Of a DNA stretch of 43,341 nucleotides, positions 22,036 to 30,651 are shown piece by piece. The notes beneath the pieces are model-generated. The model worked only from the letters and a program-made list of their open reading frames with translations. It was not told where the DNA came from and searched no databases. Made by a program: the position numbers and the translations under genes. The DNA is from JAHFIW01 sp035495855 (GTDB lineage: Bacteria > Patescibacteriota > Patescibacteriia > SG8-24): assembly GCA_035495855.1 (NCBI GenBank), contig DATJFD010000042.1:1-43341 (forward strand), read 5' to 3'. Each line of letters starts with the position of its first letter. Position 1 is the stretch's first letter.

Positions 22036-25000
22036 TCAAGGCCCGGTCGGCGCGTCCCCGAAGAGGGGCAGCGCGCGGGTGAGGTCCCCGAAGCCGGGCG
22101 GCGGGTCGACCACCGCGCGGCCGTCGTAAATGAACCGCTCGGAACCCTGCGTCAGGCTCTTATAAGAACGGCTCAGGTGGAATTCGCGGGCGATCATCAT
22201 GCCGTAGAGCGTGAGCGGGGCCGGGCTGTCCGAGTCGGGCGGCGCCACGGAATAGAAGCCGTCGGAGCCGCCGACGTAGAACGTGCCGACGATCGTCGTC
22301 ACGGTCCCTTTGACGTACACGTTGCCTTTGGCGCCGCCGCTGTCGGGCACGACGATCCAGCCGAGCGAGGCGAGCTGGTCGAGCGAGGTCGGCACGGAAG
22401 CGCCGCTGTATTGGAGGTCGCCCTGGATGGTCAGGTTGCCGCCGTCGATGAAGACGGTTCCCGCGCCCCTGGCCGATCCGTTCAGGATCGTGTGGGCGCT
22501 GACCGCAGCGTCCCCCGCCACGCGGATGATCCGGCCTTCGAGCGCCGTGTCCAGGTAGGAGTCGAGCGCCGCGCCGCCGATGGTGGTGACGGCGCCGTAC
22601 TTGCCGTTGCGCAGGCCGGCGACGTCCAGCCGTCCGAGCACGCTCGAATACGCGTTCGAGGCCTGCGGCAGCTCGTAACGCACCGATGTGTCGGTCGCGG
22701 CCGCGCAGCCGCCGAGCCCCTGCGACTCGAACTTCGTGATGGTGTCCTTGGCCGTGATGCAGAACGTGGCGTTGTACTGGTTCTGCGGCGGCACGTCCGC
22801 GCCGGTGATCTTCTTCTTCGAGAAGACGTTGCCGAAGACGGTCTGGAGCCACGGGAACAGCAGGTTCTCGCAGACGTCGGCGACGGCGCACTTCGGCGTG
22901 CCAGAGACGGCGCCGCAGTCGGAATCGCCCACGCACCAGGTCGCGTTGTCCTGGCAGCGGCCGCCGCACTTCGGCGTGCCGGTGATCGCGCTGCAATCGA
23001 CGTCGCGCTTGCAGGTCGTCAGGTTGTCCTGGCAGCGGCCGAGGCCGTTGTTGGGCGGCTCGCCGGGGCACTCGGAGTCCTGGAAGCAGACCTGGCCGCC
23101 GAGCGTGCAGATGCCCCAGGCGAACTTGCACTCCTGGGGGTTCTTCGGCTGGAAGGCCGGGATCGCGGGCGAAAGGTCGTTGGAATAATCGATGCCGATC
23201 GACGGGCCCGGGCAGCACAGCGGGTCGCCGGGGCAATGCAGGGCGTTGTCCGAGCTGTAGCTGCAGACGATGTCGGTGTCGATCTCGCAGCGGCCGTACT
23301 GGTCGTTCGGCTCGCACACGTCGCCCACGCCGTTGGCGTTGGCGTCGGTCTGATCGTTGGCGAGGCCGACGCAGTTGTCGCAGGCCTTCGGGGCGGTCGA
23401 GTACAGCGTCGTGAACAGCCCCTCGGAGGCGCCGTCGCCGTCGAAGTCGGCCCACTGGCAGCCGTTGGTCGGTTCGGGATCGCCGGAGCGCGGCACGTTG
23501 TCGCACATGAACAGCACCTTGCGGTTCGTCTCGACGCTGTCGCCGTCGTTGTCGGTCTGCTTGACCGTGACGAAGTAGGTGCCGTCGGAGGGCAGCGCGC
23601 CGAGCGTGAGGGACGCCTGGCAGCGCGTCGCGGCGACGAACGGCGGCAGGGCCGGGAGCGTCGCGGAAGGACCGACCGGTCCGTTGATGGCGATGACGCC
23701 CGCGGCGTCGCGCACGTACAGCTCGCAGGAGGCGTTGAAGAAGTCCGAGCCGCCGGTCTGGAACTCCGAGTCGACGGTGATGCCCATCGCGCCCGTCTTC
23801 AGGAAAGGCTTGGCCGGGCTGAGCGTGAGCGGCGTCTTCACGACCGGCGTGACGTTGAGGGTGAAGTTCTGGACGGCGGAATACGCGCCGAGGTTGCCGG
23901 CGCCGTCCTCCGCGCGGGCTTGCACCGCGAAAGGGTTCCTGTCCGCGGTGAAGGAGAGGCCGGCCGAGACGCAGTCCGGCCCGGCGTCATAGAGGACGCC
24001 GTCGAGCGAGAGCTGGCAGCGGCAGATCCCGGACGAGTTGAGCCCTGCGCCCGGGTCGGCGGGGACGCCCCGGAACTTGCGCGTCGGGACCGGCGGCGGG
24101 GGCGTCAGGCCGCCGTACGGCACCTTGAACACGGCGCCGATCGCCGCTTCCGGCTCGACCTCGGAGACGGTCGGCGGGGTGTGCTCGTAGAGCGTGGTCG
24201 AGAAGTTCGCGTCGCCATACTCGGCGATCGCGCCGGGCTCCTTGAGCACCGAGATGCTGATGGGATAGTTCTTGAGCGCGGCGGGCGCGGCGGGCGTCGG
24301 ACAGGTGAAGGTGATGTCGAAGCCGCCGATGTTCCCGACGCCGATGCTGTAGATCTGGACGGCGTGGCCGGCGACGGCGGTGTAGTCGAACCTGCCGGCG
24401 TTCGTGCCGCTGATGGTGCAGGCCGGGTCCGCGGCGTACGGGTAGTACTTGGTGGCGTCGGTGTTGTCGCCGAGGATGACGGTGACCGAGGAATAGGTCG
24501 CCGTGCCGATCAGGTGCACGGTGTCCGTGGTGCTCACCCAGGTGGCGAGCCGTACGACGGCGGTGACGGTCGGGTCGTTGCTCGTGAAGGTCGTCGGACC
24601 GGAATAGCGGGGCACGAGCTGGCAGGACGCGGCCTGCGTCCAGGATGCGGGCGCGCACGAGCCGTTGCCGGCGCAGTTCGGATCGACGCAGTCGATGAGG
24701 CCGTCGCCGTCGTTGTCCTTTCCGTCGCCGCAGGTCGCCTCCGTCGCCTCGCAGGTCGCGCCGAGCGGCCCGAGCCTGCCGGCGCACTGGGCGTCGGCGC
24801 AGTCGATCTTGCCGTCCAGGTCGTTGTCGAAGCCGTCCGAGCAGAGGTCGTTGGTGTTCTCGGCGGCGGCGCACATCGCCGCGGCGCCGGTGGTCCCGAG
24901 CTTGCCGGAGCAATCAATGTCCGCGCATCCCGCGGCGCCGTCGGCGTCGTCGTCCTTCGGCTGGCCCGGGGCGTCGTTCGCGCAGGAATCGAAGGTGATG

Positions 25001-26397
25001 TCCTCGCGCGCGGGGCAGGGGCCGCAATTGCCGAACTTTTGCTTGCAGTCGGAATCGGCGCAGTCGACCGGCCCGTCGCCGTCGTCGTCGAAGGCGTTGC
25101 CGCAGAACTGGTAGCTCTGTCCGAGGTCGAACTCCTTCTCGTAACAGACCTGGCTCGTGTCGCCGGGGTTCACGATGCCCGCGCAATCGGGGTCCGCGCA
25201 GTCGGTGAGGTGGTCGAGATCGTTGTCGAGATGGTCGAAGCATTGCGCGTCGGCGTCCGCGCCGCCGGCGGTCTTGTTCTCGCGCGCCGGGCAGGCGGCG
25301 TTCCCGGCGCAATCGTAGTCCTGGCAGTTAATGCCCGTGCCGGGGTCCTTGTCCCAGGCGTCATCGTAGCTCTTGTCCTTGTCGTCATCGGTCGCCGTGG
25401 CGCAGTTCTCGACCGCGGGACAGCCGTAGCCGACCTGCTTCCAGCAATAGTTCGCGGGGTTGTTCGGCGGCACCGAAAGGTTGTCGACGCAGTCCGTGAG
25501 CGGCTGATTGTCGGCGGGATCGACGTCGGCGTCGTTGTTGAAGCCGTCGGTGCAGCCGGCGCCCCGCTCGTTCTGGTACTGGCAGAGGGCAGTGCCGAGC
25601 GGCTGGCCGACGCGGCCGTCGCAGTCCGCGTCCAGGCAGTCCGGCTTGCCGTCGGCGTCGTTGTCGAACTCGTCGTTGCAGGTGGTCTCCGGGATCTGGC
25701 AACGCGCGCCCGTCGCCACCTGGCCGACGGAGCCGTTGCACTGGACGTCGGCGCAGTCCGCGTAGAAGTCGAGGTCGTTGTCGACGCCGTCGGCGCACGG
25801 GAAGTCCATGCCGCTCGGCGCGCCGGCGGCGGTCCAGGTGTTGGATTCGTTGATGTTCGACGGCGCGGTCGCGTCGACGTAGAACGGCAGCGCGTTGCGG
25901 CCGCCCGAGTCGCCGTTCTGCACCACGGTGAAGCTGAAGGCGTAAGTACCGGCGGCGAGGCCGGAGTAATTGAGCGACATCACGTGGTCGTAGATGCAGC
26001 TCGCGCAGCCGTCGGAATCGCGGCGCTCGTACGCGGTGTTGCCGGGGTTCACGTCCACTTCGGTCATCGCCTGCGCGCCGTTCGTGGGGTTCGCGAGGTA
26101 ACCGGTCGACGCGAAGACGGGCGCGTCGTGGATGATGAAGGAGACGAGGCTCGTCGTGCCGTACGTGCCGCCGTTGAAGCGGACGCGGAACTGGCCGTTC
26201 GAGGAAAGATGCTGGGTGTAGGCGTATTGCACCGTCTGTCCGCCGACGACGATGCTGCCCGTGCAGACGTTGCCGGCGCAGGGCGAGCCGGAAATGACCG
26301 CGGAGGCGGGCTTGCCGCCGAGGAGCGTGAACGCCGCGACCGCCGCGAACGCGGCGGCCAGCGCGAGGAGCGCGGGTTGTCGGCGTCGGGGCGTCAT
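22036..26397 (-). CDS. Large secreted MopE-like calcium-binding repeat protein
   Basis: The 1453-residue protein starts at the ATG at 26397, overlapping the upstream stop (ATGA). The N-terminus is a signal peptide (ALLALAAAFAAVAAFTLLGG). Residues ~140-560 hold about nine repeats of the form C-x-D-G-x-D-N-D-x-D-G-x-x-D-C-x-D-x-x-C, as in CSDGFDNDLDGKIDC and CGDGKDNDGDGLIDC, the MopE/thrombospondin-3 type of calcium-binding loop. Ig-like regions follow, then another D-x-D-G-D-G zone (WADFDGDGASEGLF) and short cysteine motifs (CKRDVDCSAITGTPKC). The C-terminal ~300 residues are a beta-helical-looking domain ending in ERFIYDGRAVVDPPPGFGDL, a tail seen in CPR surface or PilX-like proteins. Its placement just before pilM suggests a pilus-associated adhesin. 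Confidence 0.9.
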   Translation of the reverse strand: MTPRRRQPALLALAAAFAAVAAFTLLGGKPASAVISGSPCAGNVCTGSIVVGGQTVQYAYTQHLSSNGQFRVRFNGGTYGTTSLVSFIIHDAPVFASTGYLANPTNGAQAMTEVDVNPGNTAYERRDSDGCASCIYDHVMSLNYSGLAAGTYAFSFTVVQNGDSGGRNALPFYVDATAPSNINESNTWTAAGAPSGMDFPCADGVDNDLDFYADCADVQCNGSVGQVATGARCQIPETTCNDEFDNDADGKPDCLDADCDGRVGQPLGTALCQYQNERGAGCTDGFNNDADVDPADNQPLTDCVDNLSVPPNNPANYCWKQVGYGCPAVENCATATDDDKDKSYDDAWDKDPGTGINCQDYDCAGNAACPARENKTAGGADADAQCFDHLDNDLDHLTDCADPDCAGIVNPGDTSQVCYEKEFDLGQSYQFCGNAFDDDGDGPVDCADSDCKQKFGNCGPCPAREDITFDSCANDAPGQPKDDDADGAAGCADIDCSGKLGTTGAAAMCAAAENTNDLCSDGFDNDLDGKIDCADAQCAGRLGPLGATCEATEATCGDGKDNDGDGLIDCVDPNCAGNGSCAPASWTQAASCQLVPRYSGPTTFTSNDPTVTAVVRLATWVSTTDTVHLIGTATYSSVTVILGDNTDATKYYPYAADPACTISGTNAGRFDYTAVAGHAVQIYSIGVGNIGGFDITFTCPTPAAPAALKNYPISISVLKEPGAIAEYGDANFSTTLYEHTPPTVSEVEPEAAIGAVFKVPYGGLTPPPPVPTRKFRGVPADPGAGLNSSGICRCQLSLDGVLYDAGPDCVSAGLSFTADRNPFAVQARAEDGAGNLGAYSAVQNFTLNVTPVVKTPLTLSPAKPFLKTGAMGITVDSEFQTGGSDFFNASCELYVRDAAGVIAINGPVGPSATLPALPPFVAATRCQASLTLGALPSDGTYFVTVKQTDNDGDSVETNRKVLFMCDNVPRSGDPEPTNGCQWADFDGDGASEGLFTTLYSTAPKACDNCVGLANDQTDANANGVGDVCEPNDQYGRCEIDTDIVCSYSSDNALHCPGDPLCCPGPSIGIDYSNDLSPAIPAFQPKNPQECKFAWGICTLGGQVCFQDSECPGEPPNNGLGRCQDNLTTCKRDVDCSAITGTPKCGGRCQDNATWCVGDSDCGAVSGTPKCAVADVCENLLFPWLQTVFGNVFSKKKITGADVPPQNQYNATFCITAKDTITKFESQGLGGCAAATDTSVRYELPQASNAYSSVLGRLDVAGLRNGKYGAVTTIGGAALDSYLDTALEGRIIRVAGDAAVSAHTILNGSARGAGTVFIDGGNLTIQGDLQYSGASVPTSLDQLASLGWIVVPDSGGAKGNVYVKGTVTTIVGTFYVGGSDGFYSVAPPDSDSPAPLTLYGMMIAREFHLSRSYKSLTQGSERFIYDGRAVVDPPPGFGDLTRALPLFGDAPTGP

Positions 26398-28088
26398 TGT
26401 TTCGTCACTTGATCGGTGAGGTCGCAGCACAGGTCGCCGGTCGTGTAGCCGGCCGCGTCGCAGTCGTAATAGCCGTCATCGGGATCGCCGTGCGTGCATT
26501 CCAGCCCGTCGACGACGTGGTTCTCCTTCGTGCAGCAAAGGTCGCCGCTCGCGTAGGAAACGTCCGTGCAGTCGTTCATGCCGTCGCCCGCCGCTCCCCA
26601 GATGCAGGTTGTCCGATGGAGCGTCTGGCAGCGGTACGAGATGCCCTGGCAATAGCGGTCGGCGCAATCGATCTGCCCGTTTCCGTCGTTGTCGATGTTG
26701 TCGCCGCAGTCCCCTTCGAGCGGGATGCCGCGGCGCATCGACAGCGCGAACGAGGCGTCGCCCGTGAAGTCGCACTGCGCGGCGTTCTTGAAATAATTGT
26801 TGGGGAATCCGGCGTTGCACTTGATGGCCATGTACTGGTCCTGGCTGGCGTTCAGGCCGGTCCAGGCGTTGCCGTGCGTGTAGACGGGCTTGCGTTTGTT
26901 CGACTCCTCGATGACGGTGCGGCATTTGCCGGCCGACTCGTCGCAGATCTTGCCCGCGCCGCAGGCCGCGTCGGTCGCGCAGGCCGCGCCGAGCGCCGAG
27001 CCGGCGATGCGGCAGACGTCGAGATACCAGATCTTGTTGGACTGCAAGGGATCGGTGCTCTGGATGACGTAGTCGAGCGTGGTGACGCCGTTCCTGAACG
27101 GCGTGGTCAGGATCTTGTTGACGATGCGCCGCGACGCGTCCGGCAGCAGGAACTCGCACTCGAGGAACTGGTTGAGCGCTCCCGAGAAGTTCTCGAAGCG
27201 CACGGAGAACATGTGGCCGAGATGCGTGCCCGGGAGCATGCACTTGTCGGTCTTGTAGCAGCTCCCCGACTGCGGGAAACAGCGGGTGTAGGGGGCGGAC
27301 GCGGCGCAATCCGCGTCGACGGTGCAGGGCGTGATGAACGGCAGCAGCTGCTTCTCGCACTGGGTGTACGGCGCGTGCGTGGAACAGTCGTTGTCGGTGG
27401 TGCAGGCGAACGCGCTGTAGGCGGTCGTCGGCTCATAGACGCCGCGGGGCCGCTTGATGAGCCCCAGCTTGGCGAGCGTCCAGGACGTGTTGACGCCGCT
27501 CATGTCCACCCAGCCGACGCCGACGCCGGCGGTGTTCACGCCCCAGGCCCAGTGATCCGGGACCGCGGGGTTGCCGCCGTTGAAGTTGCCGTTCGCGTTG
27601 TTGAGCAGAACGTAATGGTTCGACGCCGCGCAGTCATCGGCCAGCGAGCCGTCGTGGTCGCAGTTGAGGGATATCCAGCCCTCGCTGCCCATGCTCTGGA
27701 CCTGCGCCCAGCCCCAGAACTGGTCCACTTTGCCGTTGTAGTTGGCGCGGTATTGGGCCGCGGCGGGCAAGCCGTCCGGCGCCGTGCCGCCGCAGGTCGT
27801 GCCGAAGCAGATCCAGCCGAGCGTTTCGGACCAGGCCCAGCCGACGAGATCGCCGCAATCGCCGCAGGTCGCGCTGTCGTTGATGGTCACGCCGTAGTTC
27901 ACCGTGCCGCAGGTCGCGGTGTTGGTGCAGTTCATCGAAACCCAGCCGATCGATCCGGACCAGGCCCAGCCGGTGACGTTGTCGGCGCTGCCGGCCAGCG
28001 CGGCCGGGGCGCACAAAAGCGCGGCTGCGAGCGCAGCGGCGGCGCCGAAAATCCGTATGAACGGAGCCTGGGGGGCCCGACCTTGCAT
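26394..28088 (-). CDS. Secreted cysteine-rich protein with GWAWS/IGW repeats
   Basis: The 564-residue product has a signal peptide ending at about residue 32 (CAPAALAGS). Four aromatic repeats follow: GWAWSGSIGWVSMNC, GWAWSETLGWICFG, GWAQVQSMGSEGWISLNC and WAWGVNTAGVGVGWVDMSG. Such repeats are frequent in secreted CPR proteins. Further on are C-x-x-D-x-D-C / P-Y-T-x-C patches (CTTDNDCSTHAPYTQC, CTVDADCAASAPYTRC), a MopE-like loop (CGDNIDNDGNGQIDC) and two C-terminal A/S-G-D-L-C-C-x boxes. It is probably cell-surface or pilus-linked. It is co-translated with the MopE-like gene (ATGA overlap) and has a near-leaderless promoter. Confidence 0.88.
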   Translation of the reverse strand: MQGRAPQAPFIRIFGAAAALAAALLCAPAALAGSADNVTGWAWSGSIGWVSMNCTNTATCGTVNYGVTINDSATCGDCGDLVGWAWSETLGWICFGTTCGGTAPDGLPAAAQYRANYNGKVDQFWGWAQVQSMGSEGWISLNCDHDGSLADDCAASNHYVLLNNANGNFNGGNPAVPDHWAWGVNTAGVGVGWVDMSGVNTSWTLAKLGLIKRPRGVYEPTTAYSAFACTTDNDCSTHAPYTQCEKQLLPFITPCTVDADCAASAPYTRCFPQSGSCYKTDKCMLPGTHLGHMFSVRFENFSGALNQFLECEFLLPDASRRIVNKILTTPFRNGVTTLDYVIQSTDPLQSNKIWYLDVCRIAGSALGAACATDAACGAGKICDESAGKCRTVIEESNKRKPVYTHGNAWTGLNASQDQYMAIKCNAGFPNNYFKNAAQCDFTGDASFALSMRRGIPLEGDCGDNIDNDGNGQIDCADRYCQGISYRCQTLHRTTCIWGAAGDGMNDCTDVSYASGDLCCTKENHVVDGLECTHGDPDDGYYDCDAAGYTTGDLCCDLTDQVTKQ

Positions 28089-28097
28089 ACTGACCTT

Positions 28098-28106
28098 AGT
28101 ATAGCA
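28098..28106 (-). promoter_or_regulatory. Extended -10 promoter of the secreted-protein operon
   Basis: The minus-strand TGC TATACT ends ten bases before the ATG at 28088, so transcription should start about three bases before the start codon. The preceding terminator stem occupies the -35 position. Confidence 0.65.
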
Positions 28107-28107
28107 T

Positions 28108-28132
28108 AAAAAGCGGCCGCCCCGGGGCCGCT
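28108..28132 (-). terminator. Rho-independent terminator after the RNase H gene
   Basis: On the minus strand AGCGGCC pairs with GGCCGCT, followed by TTTTATG, 26 bases after the RNase H stop. Confidence 0.87.
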
Positions 28133-28157
28133 GTGGACGGAATTTTTCAGGCGCGGG

Positions 28158-28568
28158 TCACTGCCCGCGGAGATGCCGGTCGATGGCCTCGTTGACCAGC
28201 TTGTCGGCCTGCTTGTTCATCTCGCGCCGCACGTGCGTGAAGGTCACTTTGCGGAAGCCGAGCTTGAGGTTGTGGACCTGGACGAACAGAAGGCCGAGCG
28301 CCGCGTTGCGGACCCTGTACTCGCCGTTCAGCTGTTTGACGGCGAGCTCCGAATCCATGCGCATGTCGACCTCGTCGGCACCGAGCTCCTTGGCGTGCGT
28401 GAGCGCGTCGATGATCGCCATGTACTCGGCGTAGTTGTTCGTCTGATGGCCGAGGTAGCGCGAATGGGCCTTGAGGACCTCGCCGTCGGCACCGGTGATG
28501 TACACGCCCAAACCGGAGGGACCGGGGTTCCCGCGCGCGCCGCCATCGGTGTGGATGATGAGTTTCAT
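28158..28568 (-). CDS. rnhA: Ribonuclease HI family protein
   Basis: This 136-residue enzyme degrades the RNA strand of RNA-DNA hybrids (R-loops, primers). The DEDD catalytic set is visible: Asp8 in IHTDGGARGNPGPSG, Glu48 in NNYAEYMA, Asp72 in MRMDSELAVKQL and Asp122 in NKQADKL. It is the short single-domain form without the basic handle of E. coli RNase HI, as in archaeal and many Gram-positive RnhA-like proteins. It lies downstream of recJ, joined to it through heptamer hairpin J, with its ATG four bases from the repeat. A terminator follows. Confidence 0.95.
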   Translation of the reverse strand: MKLIIHTDGGARGNPGPSGLGVYITGADGEVLKAHSRYLGHQTNNYAEYMAIIDALTHAKELGADEVDMRMDSELAVKQLNGEYRVRNAALGLLFVQVHNLKLGFRKVTFTHVRREMNKQADKLVNEAIDRHLRGQ

Positions 28569-28571
28569 GGA

Positions 28572-28642
28572 GAGAGGTGAGAGCTGAGAGGTTCAAAGTT
28601 TGAAAGACGACCGGCTCTCAAACTTTCAAACTCTAAACCTTT
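28572..28642. repeat. Heptamer-repeat hairpin J (unit GAGAGGT / TTGAAAG)
   Basis: Left arm units are GAGAGGT, GAGAGCT, GAGAGGT, TCAAAGT, TTGAAAG (28572-28606). The right arm runs CTCTCAA, ACTTTCA, AACTCTA, AACCTTT (28615-28642). It ends four bases before the RNase H ATG, and the recJ stop (28633-28635) lies inside its right arm. Confidence 0.9.
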
Positions 28643-30420
28643 GAGCTGTTCCCGCGTGCAGCGGCTGCGGTCGAGGCGGTACTCTCCGCCGATGCGGCCG
28701 GCCGCACATCGACGAGCTTCAGCTGGATCTCCTTGCGTCCGTTCCAGGCGTTCACGCCGAGCTCGACGACCGCGTCGACGCGCATGCCCGGGCAGATGCC
28801 TTCGGCCTTCTGCACGAAATTGAAGCCGATGAGCTTCGCCTCCTTCGGCAGGTCGCCGCGCGCGGCGATGCGGACGGTGTTGCGGTTCTTGCCGATGACG
28901 TCGACGGCCGAGACGGCGAGATCGGGGAGCAGGAACTTCGGCCGCGGATTGCCTTCGCCGAACGGCTCGAGCTTCTCCATCCATTCTACCAGCTCCCACG
29001 ACACCTGGCTCATGCGCAGCTCGGCGTCGATGTCGAGCGCGGGGCGGAGGTCCGCGCCCGCGAGCATCTCCTCAGCGTACGCGTCCGCCTCGCGGCAGAA
29101 CGCCGCGTAGTTCGCGTCGCCTTCTATCGTGAGGCCGCAGGCCTGCGGGTGGCCGCCGAAACGGGCGAGGTACGCCTTGGCGCGCTCCATCGTCGCGACG
29201 ACGTTGAAGCCCGGGATGCTGCGGCCGGAACCGACGATGCGCTCCCCTTCCTTGCCGAAGACGAACACCGGGCGGCCGACCTCGCTCACGAGCTTTCCGG
29301 CGACGAGGCCGACGATCCCCGCGGACCAGCCGTCGCCGCACAGGCAGTAGATCTTCCTGTCGCCCATCTCCGCCATCATCGCTCGCGCCGCGGCCATGAT
29401 CTGCTCGGTATACTTCTGGCGGTCGCGGTTGGCCTGGTTCAGCCGCTCGGCGTAGAGCACCGCGTCCTCTTCGGTCTCGGCCATCAGGCATTTGAAAGCC
29501 AGCTCGGCATGCTCCATGCGCGAGGCGGCGTTGATGCGCGGCCCGATGGAGAAGCCGACCGACATCGTGTCCATGGAGCCGTACTCGAGCCCGGCTCCCT
29601 CAATGAGCTTGCGCAGGCCGATGCGCCTCGTCTTGTTGAGCACGATGAGGCCGTAACGCTCGAGCGTGCGGTTCTCGCCGACGAGCGGCATGACGTCCGT
29701 GACCGTCGCGATGGAGACGAGGTCCATCAGCCATTTCTCGTAGCCCGGCTCGAACGGGGAGCCCTTCTTCGCGCAGTGCGCGATGAAGCCGCAGGCGAAC
29801 TTGAACGACACGCCGACGGCGGCGAGCTTCTTGAAAGGATAGGTCTCTCCGTCGACGAGCGGGTGCAGGATGATGCACTCCGGGATCTTTTCGGGGATCT
29901 GATGGTGATCGACGACGATCGTGTCCATCCCCTTCTCGGCGGCGAGCGCGATCTCGGCGCGGCAGGAGATGCCGCAGTCCACGGTGATCATGAGCGTCGC
30001 GCCCTCGGCGGCGAGCCGCTCGACCGTCTCGGGACGCACGCCGTAGCCGTCCTTCTCGCGGTGCGGGAGGTAGCTCGCGAACAGGCCCGGGTCCTTGCCA
30101 AGGCGCTTGGCCGCGTCGCGGAACGTGGTCATGAGCACGGTCGATCCGGTGATGCCGTCGGCATCGTAGTCGCCGTGGATGACGACCTTCTCCCCGTTCT
30201 CGATCGCGCGCCAGACGCGCTCGCAGGCGCGCTCCATGTCGCGGAACATGAACGGGTCGTGCAGGTCCTCGTAGTCGGGCTGGACGAACTCGTCGATCGC
30301 CTCCTGCGACGTGGCGATGCCGCGGTTGGCGAGCAGACGCAGCGCCACCGGATGCGCCTCGGGGAAACGCAGGCGGACCTCGTCGGAAAGTTCGGGCGCG
30401 ACGCGCCATCGGGATTGCAT
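28633..30420 (-). CDS. recJ: Single-stranded-DNA-specific exonuclease RecJ
   Basis: This 595-residue DHH-superfamily nuclease degrades ssDNA 5'-3' in recombination and base-excision repair. Motifs are VVIHGDYDADGITGST (DYDADG at 84-89), TVDCGIS, VVDHHQIPE (DHH at 171-173), GPRINAASRMEHAELAF and, in the DHHA1 domain, FGGHPQACGLTI. A C-terminal OB fold follows. The stop codon and the last residue or two (SSKV) come from the arm of heptamer hairpin J. The start at 30420 is 13 bases after hairpin K, and an extended -10 (TGCTATCTT) at 30552-30560 is the likely promoter, so the repeat would form the whole 5' leader. Confidence 0.97.
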   Translation of the reverse strand: MQSRWRVAPELSDEVRLRFPEAHPVALRLLANRGIATSQEAIDEFVQPDYEDLHDPFMFRDMERACERVWRAIENGEKVVIHGDYDADGITGSTVLMTTFRDAAKRLGKDPGLFASYLPHREKDGYGVRPETVERLAAEGATLMITVDCGISCRAEIALAAEKGMDTIVVDHHQIPEKIPECIILHPLVDGETYPFKKLAAVGVSFKFACGFIAHCAKKGSPFEPGYEKWLMDLVSIATVTDVMPLVGENRTLERYGLIVLNKTRRIGLRKLIEGAGLEYGSMDTMSVGFSIGPRINAASRMEHAELAFKCLMAETEEDAVLYAERLNQANRDRQKYTEQIMAAARAMMAEMGDRKIYCLCGDGWSAGIVGLVAGKLVSEVGRPVFVFGKEGERIVGSGRSIPGFNVVATMERAKAYLARFGGHPQACGLTIEGDANYAAFCREADAYAEEMLAGADLRPALDIDAELRMSQVSWELVEWMEKLEPFGEGNPRPKFLLPDLAVSAVDVIGKNRNTVRIAARGDLPKEAKLIGFNFVQKAEGICPGMRVDAVVELGVNAWNGRKEIQLKLVDVRPAASAESTASTAAAARGNSSKV

Positions 30421-30433
30421 CGGGGAAGGGTGA

Positions 30434-30542
30434 CAGGGATCAGGTGGCAGGTAACAGGTGGCAGGTATCAGGGATCAGGGTGTAGATCATGCTTGCGGTG
30501 GCATCCGCGCCTCGACCTGATAGCTGTTACCTGATACCTCGT
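30434..30542. repeat. Heptamer-repeat hairpin K (unit CAGGTNN)
   Basis: Left arm: seven perfectly phased units CAGGGAT, CAGGTGG, CAGGTAA, CAGGTGG, CAGGTAT, CAGGGAT, CAGGGTG (30434-30482). Right arm: ACCTGAT, AGCTGTT, ACCTGAT, ACCTCGT (30515-30542). This is the longest left arm in the window. It occupies the predicted 5' leader of recJ rather than an intra-operon gap. Confidence 0.95.
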
Positions 30543-30551
30543 AACCTCGCC

Positions 30552-30560
30552 AAGATAGCA
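30552..30560 (-). promoter_or_regulatory. Probable extended -10 promoter of recJ
   Basis: The minus-strand TGC TATCTT has the same TGC extension as the other promoters here. Initiation would fall at about 30545, right at the edge of hairpin K. It overlaps the parS-like palindrome by one base. Confidence 0.5.
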
Positions 30561-30575
30561 TTTCCACGTGGAACA
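30560..30575. other. parS-like palindrome (candidate ParB-binding site)
   Basis: The 16-mer ATTTCCACGTGGAACA contains the perfect palindrome TTCCACGTGGAA and matches the general parS consensus TGTTNCACGTGNAACA at every specified base except the first two. It is intergenic, between a terminator and the recJ promoter. Other CACGTG hexamers in the window lack the flanking bases. No parA/parB genes are visible, so the role is unproven; it could also be a repressor operator. Confidence 0.45.
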
Positions 30576-30593
30576 AAAAACGGCCAAGGGCCG
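30575..30593 (-). terminator. Rho-independent terminator after the 48-residue protein gene
   Basis: On the minus strand CGGCC-CTT-GGCCG is followed by TTTTTTG, about 60 bases after the stop at 30652. Confidence 0.82.
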
Positions 30594-30651
30594 CATTTTT
30601 CCGGGGACGTCAAGACGACGGAACTTCCGGCGCGCTTTCGCGTCCTGGCGC

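Noticed and set aside
22015..26412. A 1465-codon open frame on the plus strand, antisense to the MopE-like gene
   Set aside because: It is an exact shadow of the minus-strand gene, caused by GC-rich codon use that avoids TTA, CTA and TCA. Its translation is repetitive Val/Ala/Arg/Asp-rich without domain features, while the minus strand has a signal peptide and regular repeats.
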